From assembly GCA_021464525.1 (NCBI GenBank), contig JADRCO010000282.1, forward strand, positions 1 through 39,301: 39,301 nt of DNA, in the 5' to 3' direction. Position 1 is the first letter of the stretch; each line of letters starts with the position of its first letter. Below are positions 11,480 through 20,636 of the stretch, piece after piece. The translations under genes and the position numbers were made by a program. Below the pieces are notes generated by a model that saw only the letters and a program-made list of their open reading frames with translations, had not been told where the DNA came from and searched no databases. This stretch comes from Rhizophagus sp. LPA8_4_AMF (lineage: Eukaryota > Glomeromycota > Glomeromycetes > Glomerales > Glomeraceae).

Positions 11480-12360
11480 TTATTCATAAATTAATTTTTG
11501 AATTTTAGTACGTTCCCACTGTATAACACCTGAAGGGAACCATAATGCTATTTCTCTTTCAGCACTTTCAACAGAGTCAGATCTGTGATTAAAGAGACAA
11601 AGTTCAAAAAGTGTCAGAAAAAAATCAAATTTTGTTTTAAATAGAAAAAAATTCTTTAATACCAACCCATGACAAAGGTTACGTCCAGCTTTAAGTTAGA
11701 AACATGAGTTAGAGAATATCGGGAAACCAGATTTAAATTCGGAGCGAATATAATAATAACTACTTACCTTCAATACAGAAGTCACCACGGATAGTACCGG
11801 GACTAGAATTCAATGGATTAGTTTCGCCCAACATACGACGGCCAATTTTAACCATTTCTCTTCCCTGCCAAACCATACCAACTACCGGTCCTGATAACAT
11901 ATCTGTTTGGAAATCAAAAAAAAAACAAAAAGAAAAAAATAAATATCATATGTTCAATTTAAAGAGATAGTCGGTGTTTTTTTGTTAATCAAATGGTAAT
12001 ACAATACACTCTATGAGAGACGGGAAAAATGGTTTGTCTTTCAAATCTTTATAATGTTCATGCAAGTGTTCTCTCGTTGGCTATTGGAAGATAATCATGA
12101 TTGATTAGTAAATCATGATAATTATTGAAAGAAAAAGAAGAAATACTCACCGAAAAAAGTTGAATGGCCAAAAGCTGATAACCTTTTTGTTCAAAACGTT
12201 TAATAATCTCACCAACTAACCCGCGTTCAACACCATCGGGCTATAAGTAAAAACGAGTTTTTTTGATTAATTTGACAAAAATTTTTTATCTGATAAATGG
12301 AACTTCGATAAATGGAATATTTTATTTCCTCACTTTAACCATAATATATGAGCGTTCCAT
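11480..12360 (-). CDS. YNK1: Nucleoside diphosphate kinase, 149 aa, 6 exons
   Basis: Exons in coding order: 12360-12334, 12240-12151, 12080-12008, 11902-11768, 11688-11667, 11582-11480; phases close to 450 nt, giving the normal length for the family. The enzyme moves the gamma phosphate from NTPs to NDPs through a phosphohistidine. The N-terminus [19 protein letters not shown] is diagnostic. The catalytic His is H115 in [16 protein letters not shown]. Other family blocks: [17 protein letters not shown] and [12 protein letters not shown]. Two coding exons are tiny (27 and 22 nt), and the 22-nt exon carries the active-site His codon. The third donor is GTATTG, chosen over a GT two bases upstream because only it restores the reading frame (EYMLSGP). 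Divergent from PPCDC at 130 bp. Confidence 0.96.
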
Positions 12361-12490
12361 CTTTAATATGAGAGAAAAGAATGAAGGTTAGGGTCATAAT
12401 TTGTTGGACGTGTAACATTTTTATAGATTGGCCGTGTAACACAAATATCAAGTTCTTGAAAAATTTTCGCTTTTACTAAAGTTTTATATT
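12361..12490. promoter_or_regulatory. Compact bidirectional promoter of NDK and PPCDC, with a 14-bp direct repeat
   Basis: Only 130 bp separates the two start codons. It contains TTGGACGTGTAACA (12404-12417) and TTGGCCGTGTAACA (12428-12441), which differ at one base and start 24 bp apart. The spacing and placement suggest a paired binding site. The core CGTGTAAC also occurs at 895-902 (reverse strand) and 23230-23237. Confidence 0.55.
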
Positions 12491-13354
12491 ATGTCACATA
12501 AAACTAAAATATTGATTGGAGCAACTGGTAGTGTAGCAAGTATAAAAATACCTATACTTGTGCAATCCTTATTACAGGTTTCTCGGCATTTTTTTTTACT
12601 CTTTTCTTATGTAACAAAAAAATTAATTTTTTAATAATAAATACAAATAAATTAGAATCAAAATGTTGAAATAAAAATAGTATCAACAGATAAAGCATTG
12701 CATTTTTTTGATAGAGAATCTTTGACAAAGGATTTTGGTGTACAGGTTACTACTGATGCTGATGAATGGAAGGTTATTATTATCTAATGTCCGATTTATA
12801 ATTTTTAACCTAAAATAATATAAATTTTTTTGGTACGATACTTAGGCATGGAGTAAAATATCAGATCCTGTATTACACATTGAGGTAATTACAATTATCT
12901 TCATATAATTCTTTATTATTAATATCTTACATCAATCGCTATATTACTAAAGTATAGGAATTGGGCAGATATGTTTGTAATTGCGCCACTTGACGCAAAT
13001 ACACTAGCAAAAACTGCAAATGGATTATGTGACAATTTAATAGTTGAGTAATTAAAATTGACATAATTCTCTTTTTGACAATTTCTTTTTTTCTAACTTA
13101 GTTTATACTTACAGACATGTATACTTAGAGCATGGGACACAAAACGACCTGTTATAGTTTGTCCAGCAATGAACACATATATGTGGGAGCATCCATTTAC
13201 TGAAAAACATCTTGATATTTTATCAAACCAATTAAAATATGAAATTATCTCTCCCATTAGTAAAAAATTAGCATGCGGAGATATCGGTGTTGGTGCAATG
13301 GCAGAAGTTGCAACAATTGTAGAATATATTCAACAAAAGTTAATTAATAAATAA
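12491..13354 (+). CDS. CAB3: Phosphopantothenoylcysteine decarboxylase, 190 aa, 5 exons
   Basis: Exons: 12491-12577, 12656-12772, 12846-12884, 12953-13042, 13115-13354; phases close to 573 nt. This FMN enzyme makes 4'-phosphopantetheine, the third step from pantothenate to CoA. Seen: flavin-binding start ILIGATGSVASIK; active-site His H79 in DPVLHIE; NWADMFVIAPLDANTLAK; the PxMNxxMW motif (PAMNTYMW, 128-135); and the substrate clamp LACGDIGVGAMAEV with Cys165. The length matches monofunctional eukaryotic enzymes and lacks the synthetase domain of bacterial CoaBC. Exon 4 could start at 12953 or 12958; only 12953 keeps the frame (HIE-YRNWAD). It ends 26 bp from the stop of the convergent carboxylase gene, so the 3' UTRs probably overlap. 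Confidence 0.94.
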
Positions 13355-13380
13355 TTGTTTATTTCGAATATTGTTTTATG

Positions 13381-16300
13381 CTAATCGATTTTAACTAAAA
13401 TAGTTCCAGCATCAACAACATCACCTTCTTTAACTAAAAATTTTGCAATCCCATCATGTCTAGCAAATAGTTTAACTTCCATTTTCATGGCTTCCATTAT
13501 TAATAAAGCATCATTTTTTTTAATATTTGTATTTGGTTTTACTAATAATTTCAATATTTTACATGGCATAGGTGATATATACGGAGAAACTTAATATTAA
13601 CAAGAAATAAAGTTAGTAAATTAGTGACTAGAATATAAAAATGTTGAGATATAACTTACCGTCATCTTCTAATGTTTCAGCCGTAGTATCAAGTCTTTCT
13701 TTTCTTATAAATTTAATTTGTTCTCCAAATTCTTGGCTATGAACATAAACTTCTTGCTGATATGTACCTTTTGGTCCATTTGCAATTTCATATACGCGTT
13801 GAATTCCCTCAATAGAGCAACGCAATGATCCATAAATATTTTCTAGACAAAAAAAACTTTTGAATATCTTTTTTTGATAATTATTAAAATTCCATCGTGA
13901 AATAACTTACCATCACTCTCATTAATTATAACATCATGTAGAATTACATCTTTTCTTTTTGACCATGATTTAACCCAAACACTAAACTTGTGATCCATAT
14001 CATTAATAAAAGATCCATCAATTTTTCTCAGATATTCATATTCTAATTCAATCAAATTTCCATTAACATAATATCCGTCAGTAGGATTTTTATTCTTTAA
14101 ATAGCGCCATCCAGATGGAATCTGACGTAATGTAGTACGTTGTCTCTCCCTTTGATACCATAACCATAAAAATGGTACGATGGCTAATTCATTCTCATCT
14201 TGTAAAAGGCTTTCCTTTTGAAGAGATAATTGAGGAAACTCTCTTTCTATAAATAATGTATTATAAGCACCACTCATAAAAGTAAGATTTTTCATTATGC
14301 TTAACAAGAATGATTGATTTGTAATCAGTCCTAATACAATTGTATTTTTTAATGTAAATATCATTTTTTGTATAGATTGGGATCTCGTTGGTGACCATAC
14401 TGATATTTTTGATATTAATGGATCATAATATATCGATATTTCGGATCCTGTAATTAAAGATTGTAGAAAAAGTTAATAATACACAAAAATAAATTATTTA
14501 AATACGAATTTATTTTAAATTAAAAAACCTGTTTCTATTCCGGTGTCATAACGAATATTTGGTACCGTTAATTGTTTCCAAAATCGTATTTTACCTTTAC
14601 TTGGAAGAAAATTATTTTTCGGATTTTCAGAATAAAGCCTACATTCAATAGCATGTCCCTAAAGATTATATTTTTAATAATCAATACGAAACTTATTTTT
14701 TAAATATAATGTTTATGTATCTTACGTTTAGTTTCAATGTAGGCAGTTTTGATAGGGATAAATCATATCCTATAAATAAAATAGAGTGAATATTTACATT
14801 TAAAATTTTCTTAAAAAAAAAAAGATGCTGATAAATATATACCCTGTGCTACTAATATTTGTAATTCAACTAAATCTAATCCTGTTACTAATTCTGTAAT
14901 AGGATGCTCAACTTGCAAACGTGTATTCATCTCAAGAAAATAAAATTTCTTTTCTCTTTCATCCTAAATATTTCATATAAGTAATTTATTTAAATATCTT
15001 AATACAGTCAAATCCTTAAATCCATACATTCTTAATAATCTAAACTTATATTGTAACAATCATACCACTAGTATCGTTTAATTTCAATAAGCAAATACTT
15101 ACCAAAATAAATTCTATTGTGCCAGCTCCTTGATATTTAAGGAACTTACCAATTTTTATAGCCGTTGTAGTCATTTTTTCTCTCAGAATAGGGTCCAAAC
15201 AAGGTGAAGGTGTTTCCTATAATAAAATATTTTAGGATTATAATATATTCAAATACTTAATTAAAAAAATAACTTCATATACCTCGATGACTTTTTGATG
15301 ACGACGTTGTATTGAACAATCTCTCTCAAAACAATGATAAACATTCCCATATTTATCCCCAATTATTTGTATCTCAACATGCCGGACCGAGACAAAATAT
15401 TTTTCTATTAACAATTCATCTGAACCGAATAATTTCAATGATTCCAATTTTGCATGTTCTAATTCTTCTCGCAACCTATGAAAGTATTACGAAAAAAATA
15501 TTATTTATTAAGATATTTGCAAAAAAGTATTGTTTCGTATACAACTTACTTAGATTCCTCATGAACAACGCGCATACCCTTGCCTCCTCCGCCAGCTGAG
15601 GCTTTTAATAATACCGGAAAGCCTATATATGAAAATGATCTTAAACCAATTATCGAAAATTGCAAGATTTTAGGTCTCAAAATAAGTTCCTAAATTTAAT
15701 TAATACGTTACCAATTCTAATAGCTTCTTGTACTAACACATCTATACTTTGATCTAACCCATTATAACCGGGTATAAGAGTTACAGATGGAAGATGTTCA
15801 GCAAGCAAATTCTTGGCTCTAATCTACTTCATCATTTTTTATTAGTTAATATTAAACAGAAAGAAGTCAAATAGAATTTATAAAACACGTATTACCTTGT
15901 CGCCAATGGCTAATATCGATTCGGGTGAAGGACCAATAAAGCAAATTCCTGAATCGGATGTTAACTTTGCGAATTCAGCATTTTCCGATAAAAATCCATA
16001 ACCTAAAAGCCAAAAAAAAAAAATTTGATATTAAAAATAGTTTATCGTGAATAAGGCATTGAAAGGATATATTTAAATAATATTACCAGGATGAATAGCA
16101 TCTGCTCCAACACTCTTGGCAGCCCTAATGATTTTATCTCCGCATAAATATGAATCTACTGGAGGTGAAGGTCCTAGGTGAATTGCTTCATCTGCCAATT
16201 TTACAAAAAGGGCATTCCGGTCACTTTTTTTAAAAAAAAAATTCATTCGAATATCCGAAATATTTAGAGTTTCTTTTTAAATATTAAATAACGAAATCAA

Positions 16301-16419
16301 TACCTATCAGAGTAAACAGCAACCGTTGAAATTCCTAATCGTTTGCAGGTATTGACAATTCTGCATGCGATCTCTCCACGGTTTGCAATAAGTAATTTTC
16401 CAATTGGTTCCGATTGCAT
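13381..16419 (-). CDS. Biotin-dependent acyl-CoA carboxylase alpha subunit (methylcrotonoyl-CoA carboxylase alpha-like), 691 aa, 13 exons
   Basis: Exons in coding order: 16419-16304, 16223-16087, 16002-15896, 15823-15712, 15622-15550, 15475-15283, 15216-15103, 14963-14843, 14769-14726, 14658-14529, 14447-13911, 13842-13660, 13589-13381; total 2076 nt. The biotin carboxylase domain covers about 1-450: start [17 protein letters not shown]-grasp glycine loop [12 protein letters not shown] (164-175), [16 protein letters not shown], and catalytic [11 protein letters not shown] (295-305). A middle BT-like domain follows. The C-terminal biotinyl domain has MEAMKME with K658 as the biotinylated lysine. 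Size and order fit MCC-alpha (leucine breakdown), but the middle region is divergent, and propionyl/acetyl-CoA specificity is not excluded. The N-terminus begins straight at the catalytic domain with no visible mitochondrial presequence. An in-frame TAA lies 12 nt before the ATG. The beta subunit is not in this window. Confidence 0.85.
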
Positions 16420-16682
16420 TTCAATAGCTTAATAGCTTGTTAACAACAAAACATGAAAACAATGATTTTTTTATCTATGCATGTTGCCGATCTGTTATCA
16501 AATTTGAGATCTTTGTGTTCTTTGGATATAATAGTGATTAGTGAGTGCGTAATTGTGGTAAATGCGCGATCTGAGTTGTACGAATCGAAAAAAAATTACA
16601 AACATTATATTGATCGACAAGCTACTGAATCTAGTAAAAAGTATTGATTTTAAAATTATACATTACAGTTTCAAATTACTTT
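16420..16682. promoter_or_regulatory. Divergent promoter region of the carboxylase and GPI7 genes
   Basis: 263 bp between outward-facing start codons. A short ORF on the + strand here (from 16453) has no family resemblance. No repeated motif shared with the other divergent promoters was found. Confidence 0.4.
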
Positions 16683-19600
16683 ATGATGTATTCTCCACGA
16701 AAAAAATGTCAAATTCTATTCAATGTTACAATACTTCAATTATTAGGCCTTTTTTTCTTTGCAAAAGGATTTTTTCCGTATAAAACCAGTTTATCAGGCT
16801 TATCAACGGTAAACGAATTACCTCCATTACCTAATGGAGAAAAAACTTCTCTGGAGCCAAAATTTGATCGATTAGTTTTCATGCTAGTTGATGCGTTAAG
16901 AAGGTTTGCTCACATTTAATTTTTGCTTAATATATAAATATATATCAGTTCGTATTTATAATTGAAATATTATTAATAGTGATTTCGTGTTTGGAAAAAA
17001 TTCTGGAATGGAATTTGTCCAAAGGTAAATAAAACAAATTCGTGATTTAAATATATGCGATATAATAATGAATTCTAATCATTCGTTAGTCTTGTCGCAG
17101 AACGACGCGCAATTCCTTATACAGCAATAGCGACCGCTCCGACCGTTACCTTACCACGAATTAAAGCTTTGACAACTGGTACACATAATTATTTATATAT
17201 TTTTTGATTCGCATAAAATATTAATTTTCGGTTAATTCCTATTTGATTTATAGGAACTGTACCGAATTTTTTGGATGCGATTCTTAATATAGCGGAGTCT
17301 GATACTTCTTCTTCTTTAGCGGACCAAGATAATTGGCTAGTACAATTAAAAAATGTTAGTAATAAGTCAATATCATTTTTTGGTGACGATACTTGGATAA
17401 AACTCTTTCCTGGATTATTTCATGAAACGGATGGAACTACTTCATTCTTTGCTACGGTATGTATTTCTTCGATATTTTATCTTTTATGTGCCACACATAT
17501 GCATCTTAATTTATGATTAATTAGGACACGGTTGAAGTTGATCTTAATGTAACTCGAAATGTAATTCCACAATTATCAAAACCTGAGTGGGATGTTCTTA
17601 TATTTCATTACCTTGGATTGGACCATGTCGGGCACTCAACTGGGCCGTATAGTAATTTGATGGTACCAAAACAACATGAGATGGATGAAGTTGTGAAAAT
17701 AATATACGAAATCATATTAGAACAGGATAAGAAAAGAATTAGAGAAGACCCTAACGTAAAGCCTACACTGTTTGTGTTATGTGGAGATCATGGAATGAAT
17801 GAGGTGTGCGCTATATATCAATGTCAAATTTTATCATATTCTCAATATTGAAGCAGAAAATGAATTTCTTGTAAAGGCAGGAAATCATGGTGGCTCATCT
17901 ATTGGCGAAATATCTACTGTAAGATTACCATATGTATTTTATTCTAAACGAGCTCCAATTTGTATATCTTAAAATCATTGTTTTCTTTATCGTTTCTAGG
18001 CATTTGTCTTCATGAGTTCTATGTTCGACTCCGTGAAACAATTTCAACAAGTTCCTGAAACTTTTAGTGTGCCGTTTGACGAGCATTCAATGAGTTTTTA
18101 TAAAGTTATAAATCAGGTGGACTTTGTACCAACTATTAGTTACTTGTTTGGAACTCCTATTCCAAAAAATAATTTGGGACTCTTATTATTGGATCTGATG
18201 GTCGATATTGATGGTAAATTACTTCAGTTTTTTTGGGGGAGCTTTTCAATCATTTTAATTCGTTCCTATTTAACATTTTTTAAATATTACTCTAGCTTTG
18301 GATAAATTGCGTGCATTGCAATTAAATGCTTATCAATTATCTGGGATATTACAAACATTATGGCCATCGTTTGACCGTAAGCCTAATGTTACAAGCGTAA
18401 TGGATTGCGATTTTAATGACGATCAAGCACGATTACAATGCTTGTTTTCTATGGCATATTACTATCACGGAAAATCACTCAATGAAGACAATAACATTAA
18501 CCGTATCAATAATGCTTTGTTATTTTATGATAAGGTATTATGTTAATTTTAATTTAGAATTTTAGAATATTTTTAATGACAATATTCTTGATTTAGTTTA
18601 TTACAGATTCTGGTTCGCGTCTTGCATCAAGCTTTAGTGATTATGATACTACTTCAATGTTCATAGGATTATTCTTTATGATACTTTCTGTATTTAATTA
18701 TATTAAAATTATGTTGGATACGTATATTCAGTGGAATAAACGATTTGGTAACCAAGATGAAAGTAAAGGTCAACGAAGTCATTTAGAGTTCCTTAGTATA
18801 ATTGGAATTATCGCATTTTGCATCACATTGTTCGCAAGTAGTTATATTGAAGAAGAGCATCAATTCTGGTATTATTGGATACAGACTATGTTTATTTATT
18901 CTGTTATTTTAAGGTAAATTTAAAGCCGAATAGGTAGATATTATCGAATTATTAATAGTAATTATTGTTAAACCCAGTTTTAGATTGAAAAATCGGACAT
19001 TGTTTATAAAACAGGCATGTACTTTTATGTGTCAAATGGTGTTAGTTCGATTAATTAGATCATGGAATCAGACTGGTAAGTTATAAAAAATCCTCTTTTT
19101 TATTATTAATTATTAATTCATTATAACACTTTAGGACAAAAATTCGCTGGAGCAATCGATTTGAAATTTTATCTTAATACATCATACATCAAATTAATGT
19201 GGACATTATATTTTGTAACGAGTTCTGCATTAACTATAATTACCTTAAGAGAAATTCACAAATTATACATTAATAATAATTCACGTAGAAATTCTATATT
19301 GTCATTTATTTTACAACGATTTACACAGCTGATAGTAATAATTATTTCAATATCCGTAACTAAATATAAGTTGGAAATAGATGGAGGAGTAGAATTGTTT
19401 CCTAAATTATTCGAATTGATTTCTTTTATTGTTGGGACAACTCAAATTGTAACGCTTGCAAGACTTATTTATGTACTACTTATTGTAAGTCTTGTACTAT
19501 GTCAGCTTGGTATAATTGTAAAAAACAAATTTGAAAAGGGTAAATACACATTTTAATTTTGAAATTTTTTTTTTTTTTGTTTGGCAATAATTTAATTTGT

Positions 19601-20332
19601 TGTTATATTATTCTAATAGGTTCAGAGATAAGAAAGTTTCCAAAAATAATATTATGTTTAATAACATATTTATTTATATTATTATCAAGACCACATAACG
19701 TACCATTATATGGATTATATTTTATACAATTTTATTTATTTATATATTATAATGATGATAATTTTTTATTAACACCTTTATCATGTAATTTTTTTCTTAT
19801 ATCATTTGAATTTTTATCATTCTTTTCTTTGGGTAATTCTAATTCGTTATCATCTATCGATATAAGTCATTCATATACTGGTATTAATGACTATAACGTA
19901 GTATTAGTTGGATTAACAACTTTTTTGGGGAATTGGAGTGGACCTATTTGGTGGTGTTTTGCTAGTGTCATTTTAAGAAAAGAGATCCTAATGAGATGGA
20001 AATTAACAAAAGAAACAAATAATACAAATAATGATGATAACATCAGAAAAGTTGACGATAAAGGTAGTGATAAAATAATGCAGGAAAATAATGTTAAGGA
20101 TTTATCATCTTTAAATATAATATTATTTTTAGATTATTTTATATATACATCACTATTTCATTCTATCGTATTATTTATATTATCTGTTGGTGTTATGATT
20201 TTAAGAAATCACTTATTTATTTGGACAGTGTTTTCACCTAAGTATTTATATCAAATTGTTTGGAATATTTTATTTCATTTTGGTATAGAAATAATATTAA
20301 TAGGAATTTTTGAGATTTTAAATATTTATTAA
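16683..20332 (+). CDS. LAS21: GPI ethanolamine phosphate transferase 2 (LAS21/GPI7, PIGG), 954 aa, 12 exons
   Basis: Exons: 16683-16903, 16980-17024, 17090-17178, 17254-17456, 17525-17803, 17877-17918, 18000-18213, 18296-18534, 18597-18913, 18978-19075, 19135-19539, 19620-20332; total 2865 nt. This ER membrane enzyme adds ethanolamine phosphate to the second mannose of GPI anchors. An N-terminal membrane anchor (ILFNVTILQLLGLFFFAKGF) precedes the luminal alkaline-phosphatase-like domain: VDALRSDFV, candidate nucleophile Thr in ATAPTVTLPR (about T107), GLDHVGHSTGP (D219, H223), GDHGM (273-277) and AGNHGG (280-285). From about 550 on there are many hydrophobic segments, as in the family. An in-frame upstream ATG at 16644 would add 13 residues; 16683 or 16686 fits the family start better. 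Length lies between yeast Las21 (830) and human PIGG (983). Confidence 0.93.
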
Positions 20333-20636
20333 TTTTATTAATGAATTATCTTTAGATTCAAAAATAAATATAAAAATTAAAATTTGTGTTTCATTTATAA
20401 AAAGTTACGAAGCTAGTACTTTAAATAGATCAATGACCCTTATTTGACAGGTGTTGTTGGCACTTGTGACTTGGCCGGCCGGCTAATGCCAAGCAAATTG
20501 GCTTTGCCGCAGCCAAGACCCCCGGTTTGCAGCGGTTACATATGTAACGTAACAATGTTACATCACCGAAAGTATTTATAGTTGTTTGATTCATTTTACA
20601 ACCAACTAAAAAAATATCTTACCGGCGAAAACCATT
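20333..20636. promoter_or_regulatory. WASP upstream region with GC-rich palindromic island
   Basis: 304 bp. Unlike its surroundings it holds a GC-rich patch at 20471-20535: GGCCGGCC, TAATGCC, and GCCAA/TTGGC arms around a 5-nt loop. Next come the perfect 14-bp palindrome GTTACATATGTAAC (20535-20548) and the interrupted palindrome GTAAC-AAT-GTTAC (20549-20561). These lie 75-165 bp before the WASP start. Either a small repeat insertion or a dense cis-element would explain it. Confidence 0.5.

Noticed and set aside
12958..13042. Alternative PPCDC exon 4 starting at 12958
   Set aside because: It shifts the frame to ELGRYVCNC followed by a stop, while starting at 12953 gives the conserved NWADMFVIAPLDANT.
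16453..16783. Two overlapping small + strand ORFs before GPI7
   Set aside because: They lie in the divergent promoter or out of frame with GPI7, with no family resemblance.
19559..19619. In-frame extension upstream of the last GPI7 exon
   Set aside because: The ATG at 19559 is inside an intron. The acceptor TAATAG at 19619 joins in frame to exon 11, and the family alignment continues across it.
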